From the NCBI GenBank assembly GCA_024409235.1, contig JAKSUA010000003.1, positions 73,309 through 137,308 of the forward strand: a stretch of DNA of 64,000 nt. Direction: 5' to 3'. Source of the DNA: Bacteroidales bacterium (GTDB taxonomy: Bacteria; Bacteroidota; Bacteroidia; Bacteroidales; UBA1715). How positions within the stretch are numbered: the stretch's first letter is position 1; each line of letters starts with the position of its first letter. Below the pieces are notes generated by a model, which ran no database searches, was not told the origin of the DNA, and saw only the letters and a program-made list of their open reading frames with translations. Positions 10,004-18,848 of the stretch are shown one piece after another. Position numbers and translations under genes: made by a program.

Positions 10004-10567
10004 ATGATAAACTCTCAAGACATTAAGAAAGGCGTTGCCATTCGTATGGACGGAAAAATTTATGTATGTATTGATTTCTTGCACGTAAAACCAGGAAAAG
10101 GAAATACAATTATGCGTACAACTTTGAAAGATGTTGTTTCTGGTCGTGTTTTGGAACGTCGTTTCAATATCGGTGAAAAATTGGAAGATGTTCGCGTAGA
10201 ACACCGCCCATATCAATATTTGTATCAGGAAGGAAACGATTTCGTTTTCATGAATCAGGAAACATTTGAACAAATTAACGTTATGCGTGATTTGATTTCT
10301 GGTGTTGATTTCATGAAAGAAGGTGATGTTGTTGAAGCTGTTTTCGATGCAGATACAGAAACATTGTTGTTCGCTGAAATGCCACAAATGGTTGTTCTTG
10401 AAGTTACTTATACTGAACCAGGTGTTAAGGGTGATACTGCAACAAATGCATTGAAACCTGCAACTGTGGAAACTGGTGCTGAAGTACGTGTTCCTTTGTT
10501 CATCAATACAGGTGAAAAAATTAAAATCGACACAACTACAGGCGAATACAAAGAACGTGTAAAATAA
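10004..10567 (+). CDS. efp: Translation elongation factor P
   Basis: The 187-residue protein has the normal EF-P length and three-domain order. It relieves ribosomes stalled at polyproline stretches. The loop that is post-translationally modified in many bacteria carries Lys32 in the KPGKGN context (residues 29-34). The C-terminal OB domains contain the family signature near GTRTSA-like turns in the second half. No EpmA or EpmB-type modification gene is present in this window. The SpoIIE-type phosphatase gene begins 15 nt after the stop, so efp probably leads a three-gene operon. Confidence 0.96.
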   Translation: MINSQDIKKGVAIRMDGKIYVCIDFLHVKPGKGNTIMRTTLKDVVSGRVLERRFNIGEKLEDVRVEHRPYQYLYQEGNDFVFMNQETFEQINVMRDLISGVDFMKEGDVVEAVFDADTETLLFAEMPQMVVLEVTYTEPGVKGDTATNALKPATVETGAEVRVPLFINTGEKIKIDTTTGEYKERVK

Positions 10568-10582
10568 ACGAATCCACTGGCA

Positions 10583-11824
10583 ATGGCTATCGTTGATCTT
10601 ATACGGCAGAAATTCGAGCTTGCAGATTTTAAGCTCAAGACTTTGCTGGAAATCACAATGGCCATTAATGCAAACAGCTCTGCCAGTGAGCTTCTACAGA
10701 GATATCGTGGAATTCTCTGCGATGATTTCGGAATAGGTTGTTTAGCAACATTTGTGTGCAATCAAAATTGGAAAAAAGTAGTCTCTGTAGGTATTCCAGA
10801 TGATTTAGGGAACAACGCTGATGAGGTATCGTCGGCGTTGTTGCTTTTTAAGGATGTAACAGATATTCGAGACAGAGAGGAATCTCTTTTTAAGCCTTTT
10901 GATCTTGTTGTTCCTGTCTATCACAAAAATACTCCGTTAGCGTTTGTTCTTATTGGAAACGTGTCGTCTAACAAAAGTATTTTTGGAGAGAATCCTTTGC
11001 AGGAAAACCTGGATGCAATCCAAATTCTTTCCAATGTTATTGTTGTTGCATTGGAAAACAAACGTCTTTACAAAAAAGCTCTTGAGCAGGAATCTTTGAA
11101 AAAAGAGTTGGAAGTTGCCTCAAGACTTCAGGCAATGCTTATTCCAGCTGAAAATTCACTTCCGGAAAATTCTTTTGTAAAAATCTCATCTTACTATCAT
11201 CCTCATTCTATGGTAGGAGGTGATTATTATGATTTCATGCAACTAAACGAATCGGAGTATGGTTTCTGTATTGCTGATGTTTCTGGGAAAGGCATTTCTG
11301 CCGCAATTCTAATGTCTAATATTCAGGCAAATTTGCGGATTCTATTCAAAAAAAATGTACCGCTTACCAATCTTATAAAAGAATTAAATCAGAATGTAAA
11401 TAAGAATTCCCAAGGGGACCGTTTTGTTACTTTTTTTATAGGGCAATATAATGGAGCAACAAAGATTCTTCATTATATAAATGCAGGTCATAATCCTCCG
11501 TTTTTGTTAAAAAAAGAAACGTCGGAATTACTTTCTCTAACTTCGGGATGTGTTGGTTTGGGAATGTTGGACGAAATTCCAAGTATCACTGTTGGGACAG
11601 TTAATATAAACTCAGGAGACAAACTGATATGTTATACTGACGGCTTAACGGAGTCGGAAAATAGTGCAGGCGAAGCTTTCGGAACAGTTCCTATTGAGAA
11701 TTTAATGAAAAAAGACATTTCTGCAGCGACTACTGTTTCTCAGCTTTGTTCTGAATTGGAACAATTTATTGAAAGCAATATGGCGAATGATGATGTCTCA
11801 ATCATGGGTATAGACTTTTTATAA
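10583..11824 (+). CDS. GAF-domain PP2C/SpoIIE-type serine phosphatase
   Basis: This 413-residue protein has an N-terminal GAF-like sensor region (about residues 20-165), a short coiled-coil linker, and a PP2C/SpoIIE phosphatase domain (about 190-410). Metal-binding motifs are visible: GGDYYDF near 211-217, DVSGKG near 232-237, NAGHNPP, and YTDGLTE near 352-358. Such RsbU-like phosphatases dephosphorylate an anti-sigma-factor antagonist in partner-switching pathways. No antagonist or anti-sigma gene lies nearby, so the partner is unknown. The gene lies between efp and a sirtuin with gaps of 15 and 7 nt. Confidence 0.88.
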   Translation: MAIVDLIRQKFELADFKLKTLLEITMAINANSSASELLQRYRGILCDDFGIGCLATFVCNQNWKKVVSVGIPDDLGNNADEVSSALLLFKDVTDIRDREESLFKPFDLVVPVYHKNTPLAFVLIGNVSSNKSIFGENPLQENLDAIQILSNVIVVALENKRLYKKALEQESLKKELEVASRLQAMLIPAENSLPENSFVKISSYYHPHSMVGGDYYDFMQLNESEYGFCIADVSGKGISAAILMSNIQANLRILFKKNVPLTNLIKELNQNVNKNSQGDRFVTFFIGQYNGATKILHYINAGHNPPFLLKKETSELLSLTSGCVGLGMLDEIPSITVGTVNINSGDKLICYTDGLTESENSAGEAFGTVPIENLMKKDISAATTVSQLCSELEQFIESNMANDDVSIMGIDFL

Positions 11825-11831
11825 TTCTTTT

Positions 11832-12530
11832 ATGAAAAAAATAGTTGTATTGACTGGTGCAGGAATCAGTGTAGAATCTGGTATAAAAGCATTTCGTTCC
11901 GAAGATGGCTTATGGGAAAATTACCCTGTTGAAGATGTTGCCACACATGGTGCGTGGTTTAAAAATCCTCAGCTTATTCTAGATTTTTATAATACAATGC
12001 GTACTAATCTTGAATCAAAAAAGCCAAATCGTGCCCATATTTGTCTTGCAGAGAAAGAAAAGGAATACGATATATCCATAGTAACTCAAAATGTTGACAA
12101 TCTTCATGAACGTGCGGGTAGTTCAAAAATAATTCATCTTCATGGAGAATTGACAAAAGCATGTAGTTCCCGTGATGAAGCGGATGAAAGCACTTTTGTT
12201 GAAATTGGATATAAGCCAATAAAAATGGGTGACAAGGCTAATGACGGTTCGCAACTTCGTCCACAGATTGTTTTCTTTGAAGAAGCTGTTCCTAATATAG
12301 GTCCAGCCGGAAAAGTTGTTCAACAAGCAGATATTCTGATGATTATTGGAACATCTATGCAAGTTTATCCTGCTGCAGGACTTATTCGCTATGCAAATCC
12401 TAAAACGCCAATATATTTTATAGATCCAAAACCTTGTGTTTCTCCACAGGCAAATCTAACAGTTATAGCAGAACCGGCATCAACTGGTGTAGATAAGGCA
12501 TTTAGAATGATTGAAGGGGAAACTATTTAG
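11832..12530 (+). CDS. cobB: NAD-dependent protein deacylase, Sir2 family
   Basis: The 232-residue sirtuin contains GAGIS (residues 9-13), TQNVDNLH (85-92) and the catalytic His104 in HLHGEL. These bind NAD and transfer acyl groups from lysine to ADP-ribose. The small domain that usually holds four zinc-binding cysteines has only one (Cys111), so the structural zinc is probably absent, as is common in Bacteroidetes sirtuins. It lies 7 nt after the phosphatase gene and is likely in the efp operon. Substrate choice (acetyl or other acyl) is not shown by the sequence. Confidence 0.9.
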   Translation: MKKIVVLTGAGISVESGIKAFRSEDGLWENYPVEDVATHGAWFKNPQLILDFYNTMRTNLESKKPNRAHICLAEKEKEYDISIVTQNVDNLHERAGSSKIIHLHGELTKACSSRDEADESTFVEIGYKPIKMGDKANDGSQLRPQIVFFEEAVPNIGPAGKVVQQADILMIIGTSMQVYPAAGLIRYANPKTPIYFIDPKPCVSPQANLTVIAEPASTGVDKAFRMIEGETI

Positions 12531-12531
12531 C

Positions 12532-13128
12532 TTAGGAGATAAAATACCAACGAAGAGCAAAATAAACGGTCCAATTATAATATTGCTGATTGTTTGCTAT
12601 CAAAGAATATGAGGTTCGAGCTTCTATTAACCATGAATCCAACAATTTATAATCAATTCCGCCGCATAACTGGAAATCAAGTCGGTTAAAATCCTTGCTC
12701 GTTAATTTTACATCGTCAAAAAGTATGTTTTCATACACTTTTGCAGACATCGTTGCCCCGGCTTTTAGCCGTATATTCTCTGATTGTATGGATTTAACAA
12801 CAGCTTTAGGGTAGATAGCAAATAAATATGTAGCGTCTATATAACCGATAGTTGTTTTAAAGTTTCTATTTGATGATGCAGCTCCTTTTTGTGCAAACGA
12901 AAGTTCAAACGAATGACTCCATGGATTCCTTTCATGTATTCTTTCTACATGAAAACCTCCATATAAACCAATTCTGTGAAATCCGGAATGTTCATCACCG
13001 TCCACTTGACTTGTTGTAAAGCCACCAATCAAACCTCCACAAAAACTTTGGGTTGAAGCAGAAAGACAATGGAAAGTAAAAATAGAAACTGTGAGAATTC
13101 TAATTAACTGTACTTGAAACTTTTCCAT
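12532..13128 (-). CDS. Small outer-membrane beta-barrel protein (PorT-like)
   Basis: The 198-residue protein has a signal peptide ending near LSAS (residue 25) and alternating hydrophobic strands that end in an aromatic residue (WYFIS at the C-terminus). The segment GGLIGGFTTSQVDGD matches the start of Bacteroidetes outer-membrane beta-barrel (PorT-like) proteins. It likely forms an 8-stranded barrel. Its start overlaps the 3' end of xseA by 29 nt; no later methionine gives a signal peptide, so I keep this start. It converges with the sirtuin gene, 1 nt apart. Function is unknown. Confidence 0.72.
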   Translation of the reverse strand: MEKFQVQLIRILTVSIFTFHCLSASTQSFCGGLIGGFTTSQVDGDEHSGFHRIGLYGGFHVERIHERNPWSHSFELSFAQKGAASSNRNFKTTIGYIDATYLFAIYPKAVVKSIQSENIRLKAGATMSAKVYENILFDDVKLTSKDFNRLDFQLCGGIDYKLLDSWLIEARTSYSLIANNQQYYNWTVYFALRWYFIS

Positions 13129-14335
13129 CGGAGAAAAGGGTGATTATAGTGTCATTTGTTTTTACTTGATTTCTTGAGCGTATAATTTCTCCCTTTTCAT
13201 TTGATGTAAGAGAATATCCTTGTTTTAAAATTGTTTCAGGATTTTTCGCCATAATAGATGTTTCTAACAAACTCAAAGAAGTTGAGTCATTTAGAAGTTT
13301 TGTTTTTACTAGGTGCTTGATGTTTTGTTGTATTTGTGAAAGTTTATTGTTTGACTGAAGTTTGGTAATCTGAAAGGTATGTTGAATGGAAGATTTGAAA
13401 TCCTTTAAACGATTTTCCTGACATTCAATCTCTTCTTTTAAGATGTCAAGTAAATTTTCCTTGATATCATCTAATTGAGCAATAAAATCAGAATTTACGT
13501 TAACAATGAATTCCGCAACAGCCGTAGGTGTTTTTAGTGATGTATTAGCAACTAAATCGGTGATAGACTGATCTTTATCATGTCCAATCCCAGTTAGTAC
13601 CGGCAACGGGAATTGGGCGATATTAGATGCAATTTCATAATTGTCAAACCAACGAAGATCTGCTCTTGCTCCACCACCGCGGATTATTACAACGACATCA
13701 AATTCATTTTCCCGTTTAAAAATCTCATCGAGTTGTGAAATGAGCGTTTTTTCAACTTCAACGCCTTGCATTGCTGCCGGAAATAATTCGGTTTTAAAAT
13801 GTATGTTATGTAGATTGTATTTGAGCTGTTGCATAAAATCCTGATATCCAGCTGCATTTTCCGATGAAATTATTGCGATATTCTGTATTACCGTTGGTAA
13901 AGGGATTTCTTTGTTAAGATTAATAATGCCTTCTTCCTCTAATTGTCTGATGATTTTTAATCGTCGTTGCTCGTCTTCACCAATTGTGTATGTTGGATTG
14001 ATGTCAGTTATCTGCAGGCTGAATCCGTACAAAGCATGAAAGACTACAGTTACTTGTACCAATATCTTCATGCCTACAGAAAGTTGGCTGCCTGTTTCTG
14101 ACTCGAAGTATGGAGCAAGCATTCTATAAACATTCGCCCAAATAACGGCACGCATTTTTGCCGTAGGATTTTCTTCGTCTTCCGGCTTCTCGATTAATTC
14201 TAAATAGCAGTGTCCGTTACGTTTAGCTTGAATTTCGCTGATTTCGCCAACAATCCAATATTTGGGTTGCAAGGTCTTTTTTAAACCTTGCTCAATAATT
14301 TCTGATAATTCCGATAATGAAATTCCTTCTTCCAT
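13100..14335 (-). CDS. xseA: Exodeoxyribonuclease VII large subunit
   Basis: The 411-residue protein starts MEEGISLSEL and has an N-terminal OB-fold that binds single-stranded DNA, then the catalytic domain with the motif VVIIRGGGARADL and GIGHDKDQS. A long C-terminal coiled coil normally contacts XseB. An in-frame TTG at 14344 is possible, but the ATG at 14335 follows a TACCTTTG box by 7 nt and matches family length. Exonuclease VII degrades single-stranded DNA in both directions. No xseB gene follows in this window; the beta-barrel gene overlaps the 3' end instead. Confidence 0.93.
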   Translation of the reverse strand: MEEGISLSELSEIIEQGLKKTLQPKYWIVGEISEIQAKRNGHCYLELIEKPEDEENPTAKMRAVIWANVYRMLAPYFESETGSQLSVGMKILVQVTVVFHALYGFSLQITDINPTYTIGEDEQRRLKIIRQLEEEGIINLNKEIPLPTVIQNIAIISSENAAGYQDFMQQLKYNLHNIHFKTELFPAAMQGVEVEKTLISQLDEIFKRENEFDVVVIIRGGGARADLRWFDNYEIASNIAQFPLPVLTGIGHDKDQSITDLVANTSLKTPTAVAEFIVNVNSDFIAQLDDIKENLLDILKEEIECQENRLKDFKSSIQHTFQITKLQSNNKLSQIQQNIKHLVKTKLLNDSTSLSLLETSIMAKNPETILKQGYSLTSNEKGEIIRSRNQVKTNDTIITLFSDGKVSSTVN

Positions 14336-14341
14336 ACGTTG

Positions 14342-14349
14342 CAAAGGTA
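14342..14349 (-). promoter_or_regulatory. -7 box directly before xseA
   Basis: On the minus strand this reads TACCTTTG. The expected transcript start leaves about 3 nt before the xseA ATG. No good -33 box was found. Confidence 0.45.
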
Positions 14350-14384
14350 GAGAAATAAAGTGTATTTTTATGCGATTTTTTGGT

Positions 14385-15032
14385 ATGAAGACAAAATCAG
14401 AACTGCTGTTGCAGACATATATTGAGAATCACATTGATGACGAACCGGCTCTGTTAAAGGAATTGAACCGTCAGGCTCATCTAACGCTGCTGCATCCAAG
14501 AATGCTTTCAGGACATATTCAAGGAAGGATTTTAAAAATGTTTATGCAGATGATTCAGCCAAAGCATGTTCTCGAAATAGGAACTTATACTGGCTATTCG
14601 GCACTTTGTCTTGCAGAGGGATTGGCTGATGGAGCAAAACTCGACACAATAGAGATTAATGATGAATTGGAAGATAAAATCATGCGTTTCTTTAATGCTT
14701 CGGAGCATGGTAAAAAAATTCAACTTCATATTGGAGATGCATTGAGCATAATACCTTCTTTCCCATATAATTTTGATGCTGTTTTCATGGATGGAAACAA
14801 ACGGCACTATGTGGCATACTACGAAGCATGTATGTGTAAATTAAATTCTAACGGATACATCTTTGCTGACAATACGTTGTGGGACGGCCATGTTATAGAC
14901 GAAACTGTTGACAAAAACGATCTTCAGACTAAGGGAATACTTGAATTTAATGATTTGGTGAAAAACGACCGACGTGTTGAAACGGTAATTCTTCCAATTC
15001 GAGATGGAATAACAGTCTTGAGAAAGAAATAG
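14385..15032 (+). CDS. SAM-dependent O-methyltransferase (family 3, catechol-type)
   Basis: The 215-residue protein has the class I methyltransferase fold with SAM motif VLEIGTYTGYSALCLA, then TIEINDE and a metal-binding MDGNKRHY region. ADNTLWDGHV matches the active site of family 3 O-methyltransferases, which use a divalent metal. The ATG at 14385 gives the canonical start; an ATG at 14370 is also in frame, and further upstream the frame overlaps xseA. Start to start it is 49 nt from divergent xseA. The substrate is unknown; relatives act on catechols or tRNA uridines (TrmR-like). Confidence 0.88.
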   Translation: MKTKSELLLQTYIENHIDDEPALLKELNRQAHLTLLHPRMLSGHIQGRILKMFMQMIQPKHVLEIGTYTGYSALCLAEGLADGAKLDTIEINDELEDKIMRFFNASEHGKKIQLHIGDALSIIPSFPYNFDAVFMDGNKRHYVAYYEACMCKLNSNGYIFADNTLWDGHVIDETVDKNDLQTKGILEFNDLVKNDRRVETVILPIRDGITVLRKK

Positions 15033-15057
15033 AGCTCTTGCTTATTCTTGTTAGTCA

Positions 15058-15077
15058 AAATTTTGGTCTAAATTTTG
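15058..15077 (+). promoter_or_regulatory. Tandem AAATTTTG repeats upstream of htrA
   Basis: AAATTTTG occurs at 15058-15065 and again at 15070-15077, a 12-bp period, and the first copy is part of the palindrome CAAAATTTTG. The pair lies about 70 nt before the htrA start in a 113-nt gap with no TAnnTTTG box. It may be a regulatory site or an altered promoter. Confidence 0.25.
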
Positions 15078-15145
15078 ATATAGATTGTGCAATAAATTCT
15101 AGTAATCTAAGTTTATTGAATGTTTAATTAGATAGGTAAAGACGT

Positions 15146-16615
15146 ATGAAAAGAATTTTTGTAACAGCTATTACTGCTTTTATGGGTGCTGCCGCAGCTG
15201 TAGCAATTATGTATGCGGTAACTCCTAGAAATCTTGAGATTTCAGATTCAACATTGTCAAATCATCAAAATGATTTTGTTCAAAAAGTTTCTTATGTTAA
15301 TCCTTCGGCAGGTGGAATTGATTTTACAGAAGCAGCTGAAAAAGTAATGCCGACAGTTGTCCATATTGCCACGAAAACGACAGTTCGTTCATCGGCATAT
15401 CCTCCTGGATTTGATTTGTGGAAAGATTTCTTCGGCGATAGTTGGGATGTTCCACAAAAAGAAAACGTACAACAAGCAAGCGGTTCTGGTGTCATCGTGC
15501 AAAAAGACGGCTACATTGTAACTAATAACCACGTTGTTAAAGGAGCAGACGAAATTTCTGTAACATTGCACGATAAAGGCGAATTTACAGCAAAAGTTAT
15601 TGGTACTGACCCAAATACAGACTTGGCGTTGATTAAAATTGAAGCCGACGATTTGTCTGCAATCTCGTTTGCCAACAGCGACGATGTGAAAGTTGGCGAA
15701 TGGTGTTTGGCAGTTGGAAATCCGTTCAACCTAAACTCTACTGTTACTGCTGGTATTGTGAGTGCAAAAGGAAGAAACATCAATATTCTTAAACAGAAAT
15801 ATGCCATAGAGTCATTCATACAAACCGATGCGGCAATAAATCCAGGTAATAGTGGCGGTGCATTAACAAATGCCTCGGGTGATTTAATTGGTATCAACAC
15901 TGCAATTGCCAGTCCTACAGGTTCTTATACAGGTTATGGATTTGCCGTTCCAGCAAATATTGTTTCAAAAGTTATATATGACTTAAAGACATACGGTATC
16001 GTACAACGAGGTTTCTTAGGCGTTTCTATTCGTGACCTTGATTCAAAACTTGCAAACGAAAAGGGATACAAAATAAACCAAGGTGTTTATATTGAATCAG
16101 TTTCAAAGAATGGTGCAGCAGACAAAGCAGGAATTGAGGCAGGAGATGTAATTATTGAAGTTGATGGTGTTCAAGTAAAAACAACAACTGAACTACAAGA
16201 AATTATTGGTCGTAGAGCACCTGGCGATGCTATCCGAGTTCATGTTGTAAGAGATGGACATAAAGACCTAAGGTTTGATGTTCATTTAACAAACAAAGAA
16301 GGAAAGGAAGAACTTACTGAAAAAGCAAGCGAAGACATCTGCAACAAGTTGGGTATAACGATACAAAATACTAATGAAAAAGTTTTAAAGAAAATTGGCG
16401 TTTCCAATGGCGTTGAGGTAACTTCTATTGAGGAAGGACTAGTGCAAAAACATACAAATATGCGTAAAGGTTTCATTATCACCAAGGTTGACAACGAAAA
16501 TATCAAAGACATTGAACAATTCATAAAAATTATGCAGAACAAGAAAGGTGGCGTAATGATTGAAGGTGTTTACCCTGATGTTGCAGGAGTGTTCTATTAT
16601 GCATTTGGAATGTAA
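15146..16615 (+). CDS. degP: Periplasmic serine protease HtrA/DegP with two PDZ domains
   Basis: The 489-residue protein has an N-terminal hydrophobic export segment (residues 5-25) and a trypsin-like domain whose triad is visible: His129 in NNHVV, Asp159 in NTDLAL and Ser236 in GNSGGA. Two PDZ domains follow (about 275-375 and 400-489). DegP-type proteases degrade or refold misfolded envelope proteins. The length is typical for Bacteroidetes. It lies alone between an O-methyltransferase and a DUF1573 gene that has its own promoter. It may be induced by envelope stress. Confidence 0.94.
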   Translation: MKRIFVTAITAFMGAAAAVAIMYAVTPRNLEISDSTLSNHQNDFVQKVSYVNPSAGGIDFTEAAEKVMPTVVHIATKTTVRSSAYPPGFDLWKDFFGDSWDVPQKENVQQASGSGVIVQKDGYIVTNNHVVKGADEISVTLHDKGEFTAKVIGTDPNTDLALIKIEADDLSAISFANSDDVKVGEWCLAVGNPFNLNSTVTAGIVSAKGRNINILKQKYAIESFIQTDAAINPGNSGGALTNASGDLIGINTAIASPTGSYTGYGFAVPANIVSKVIYDLKTYGIVQRGFLGVSIRDLDSKLANEKGYKINQGVYIESVSKNGAADKAGIEAGDVIIEVDGVQVKTTTELQEIIGRRAPGDAIRVHVVRDGHKDLRFDVHLTNKEGKEELTEKASEDICNKLGITIQNTNEKVLKKIGVSNGVEVTSIEEGLVQKHTNMRKGFIITKVDNENIKDIEQFIKIMQNKKGGVMIEGVYPDVAGVFYYAFGM

Positions 16616-16653
16616 AACATTCGTTATAGGAAACAATTTGTAGTTAAAATTTC

Positions 16654-16661
16654 TATTTTTG
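16654..16661 (+). promoter_or_regulatory. -7 box of the DUF1573 gene
   Basis: TATTTTTG is an exact TAnnTTTG match 21 nt before the start. A TTTG at 16637-16640 is 13 nt upstream, shorter than the usual spacing. Confidence 0.5.
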
Positions 16662-16682
16662 TAAACGATAAAATTTAAAGCG

Positions 16683-17108
16683 ATGAAAAAATTAACAGTA
16701 TTATTCAGTACATTACTTTGTTTTGTAATGTGTTCATTTGCTCAGGAAAATGTTGCAAAAGAACAAGAATCAGGAGTTGTATTTGAGAAGTTAGTAAATG
16801 ATTATGGAACAATTGAAAAAGGTTCTGACGGTAAGTGTTCTTTTAAATTTACAAACACAACAGATTCCCCTCTTATTTTAACAAATGTTCAGGCATCTTG
16901 TGGTTGTACCGTTCCAAGTTGGCCACGTGAGGCAATTAATCCTGGAGAGTCAAACGTTATTAATGTTAAATACAACACCAACAATGTTGGACATTTTACA
17001 AAACGTATTTCTGTTTTCACAAATAAACAGGATACTCCAATTGTATTAACAATTACAGGAAAGGTTGTTGATTCTACTCCGTTGGAAGAAGTTCCAAGCG
17101 AAAAGTAA
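16683..17108 (+). CDS. DUF1573 domain secreted protein
   Basis: The 141-residue protein has a signal peptide (residues 1-20, ending CSFAQ) and one DUF1573 domain, an Ig-like beta sandwich. The hallmark motif ASCGCTVP lies in the middle, with conserved phrase DYGTIEKG before it. Proteins with this domain are common in Bacteroidetes and are thought to act in the envelope, but their role is not established. The gene has its own -7 box and is followed by a bidirectional terminator shared with galE, so it is probably monocistronic. Confidence 0.88.
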   Translation: MKKLTVLFSTLLCFVMCSFAQENVAKEQESGVVFEKLVNDYGTIEKGSDGKCSFKFTNTTDSPLILTNVQASCGCTVPSWPREAINPGESNVINVKYNTNNVGHFTKRISVFTNKQDTPIVLTITGKVVDSTPLEEVPSEK

Positions 17109-17131
17109 GAATGTAAAAACAAGTAGATAAT

Positions 17132-17162
17132 AAAAAAGCAAGCCAGTCGGCTTGCTTTTTTT
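17132..17162 (+). terminator. Bidirectional rho-independent terminator
   Basis: The hairpin AAAAAAGCAAGCC, loop AGTC, GGCTTGCTTTTTT has T tracts on both strands. It sits between the convergent DUF1573 and galE genes and can serve both. Confidence 0.85.
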
Positions 17163-17177
17163 ATGAAATGATTTTTC

Positions 17178-18203
17178 TTATTTGATTCCTCGAACTTTTT
17201 TCTCCCAATTCCATGCAGAAGCAAGTACTTCTGTTAATGGAGTTTTTGCTGTCCAACCAAGTTCTTTTTCTGCAAAGGAACTGTCTGCCCAAACTTCTTC
17301 TGTGTCTCCTGCACGTCTTCCAACTATTTTGTAAGGAAGATTAACTCCAGTTGCATTCATAAAGGTTTTTACTAATTCGAGTACAGAAACACCATTTCCT
17401 GTTCCTAAGTTAAATATTTCTATTTCTTTCTTGTTTTCACAAGCGAGAAGACGCTGCATAGCTTTTACGTGTGCTTTAGCCAAGTCAACGACATAAATAT
17501 AGTCGCGGATAGCAGAACCATCAGGTGTATTGTAATCATCTCCAAAAACAGACAATTCTTTACGAATACCTGCCGCAGTTTGAGTAACGTAAGGAACAAG
17601 ATTATTTGGGACACCTTTCGGTAATTCTCCAATTTTTGCTGAAGGATGAGCTCCTATAGGATTGAAATATCGAAGTAAAATTGCTGTGAAATCATGATAT
17701 GAAGTAATGGCATCGGTAATGATGTCCTCGCACATCTGTTTTGTGTTTCCGTAAGGTGAGGTTGCTGGTTTTCTTGGTGCTGTTTCGTCAATAGGAAGTT
17801 TATCCGGTTGACCGTAAACAGTGCATGAAGAAGAAAAAATCAGATGTTTTATGTTGTTATTGCGCATTAAAGAAAGCAGTTGAATTATTCCGAAAACGTT
17901 GTTTCGATAATAATCAAGAGATTTTTCAATTGATTCGCCAACAGCTTTTGACGCAGCAAAATGAATTATAGCGTCGATTTTAGCATGTTTTGTCATGCAG
18001 TTTTGAAATGCTTTTTCATCGCAGATATCTAATTCTTCAAATGCAGGTAGAACGCCTGTGATGGATTCAATTCCATCAAGAACAGTTTTTTCTGAGTTAG
18101 ATAGATTGTCAACAATTACGACCTCGTATCCAGACTGGATTAATTCCACAACAGTGTGCGAACCAATATATCCGAGACCACCGGTAACTAAAATTTTTGC
18201 CAT
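17178..18203 (-). CDS. galE: UDP-glucose 4-epimerase
   Basis: The 341-residue short-chain dehydrogenase/reductase has the NAD-binding glycine motif GGLGYIG (residues 8-14) and the catalytic Tyr151/Lys155 in SPYGNTK, with the family serine cluster near residue 125. GalE interconverts UDP-glucose and UDP-galactose, supplying glycans. Length and motifs fit the standard enzyme. The stop of gldD lies 6 nt upstream, so galE is likely the last gene of the gldD transcript. Confidence 0.95.
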   Translation of the reverse strand: MAKILVTGGLGYIGSHTVVELIQSGYEVVIVDNLSNSEKTVLDGIESITGVLPAFEELDICDEKAFQNCMTKHAKIDAIIHFAASKAVGESIEKSLDYYRNNVFGIIQLLSLMRNNNIKHLIFSSSCTVYGQPDKLPIDETAPRKPATSPYGNTKQMCEDIITDAITSYHDFTAILLRYFNPIGAHPSAKIGELPKGVPNNLVPYVTQTAAGIRKELSVFGDDYNTPDGSAIRDYIYVVDLAKAHVKAMQRLLACENKKEIEIFNLGTGNGVSVLELVKTFMNATGVNLPYKIVGRRAGDTEEVWADSSFAEKELGWTAKTPLTEVLASAWNWEKKVRGIK

Positions 18204-18209
18204 AGTAAT

Positions 18210-18788
18210 TTATTTTGTCCACTCGAAAGTACTGATCATTTCAATTATGTCTTCACGGATGTAATTTACAACTGGTGCAAGTGAATCTTTATTTGGCGGA
18301 ACATTAAAATAAAGTGCTCCACGAACAAAATTTTTTGTGCTATCAGTTACGCAGAATTGCATAACTGAAGCTGCATCACCTTTTATATCAAATAAAAGTC
18401 CGTGAACTTTTTTCTCGTCATAATGAAATTCTTTTGTGTTGATGGCATCTGCACGAACTTCGTGTTTGAATGCAAGAAAATGAGCATCTTCTACAACGTC
18501 GTCCAAATTGTTGTTTAATTTGCGATAGCTGATATGTACGGTAGCTTTCATTGAAGGGAAGTCCACGTTAATCCAATATGGTTCTGCTCCAGCATCAGTA
18601 TCATTAACGACATTAGAATAAGATGGTATATTAAAAGTGTATGGAAAATCTTTTTCAGAGAAGTTTTTGTAGCTGCGTTCAGGCAGATCAATGCGAAAAT
18701 AGCCGCGTTGTTTAGGAACTTTTATGTTTCGTTCTTCGCATGCTTGTAAAAAGAAAAGTATCGATATGAAAAGCAATAAATTTTTCAT
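18210..18788 (-). CDS. gldD: Gliding motility lipoprotein GldD
   Basis: The 192-residue protein has a lipobox with Cys17 (LFFLQAC) and then RGYFRIDLPERSY, the pattern that opens GldD proteins. In Flavobacterium gldD is adjacent to ssb, as here. GldD is needed for gliding and, through that machinery, is associated with T9SS in gliding species, though its biochemical role is not known. It lies downstream of ssb, separated by a hairpin terminator, and 6 nt upstream of galE. Presence here does not prove motility. Confidence 0.82.
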   Translation of the reverse strand: MKNLLLFISILFFLQACEERNIKVPKQRGYFRIDLPERSYKNFSEKDFPYTFNIPSYSNVVNDTDAGAEPYWINVDFPSMKATVHISYRKLNNNLDDVVEDAHFLAFKHEVRADAINTKEFHYDEKKVHGLLFDIKGDAASVMQFCVTDSTKNFVRGALYFNVPPNKDSLAPVVNYIREDIIEMISTFEWTK

Positions 18789-18804
18789 GCCGTAAATGTA
18801 AAAA

Positions 18805-18834
18805 ATAATCGCATATCGTTAGATATGCGATTAT
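18805..18834 (-). terminator. Terminator downstream of ssb
   Basis: A 13-bp perfect stem (ATAATCGCATATC with its complement) and a 4-nt loop are followed on the minus strand by TTTTT. It lies between ssb and gldD and would end or attenuate the ssb transcript. Confidence 0.75.
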
Positions 18835-18848
18835 GGAATGTTTTTGTT

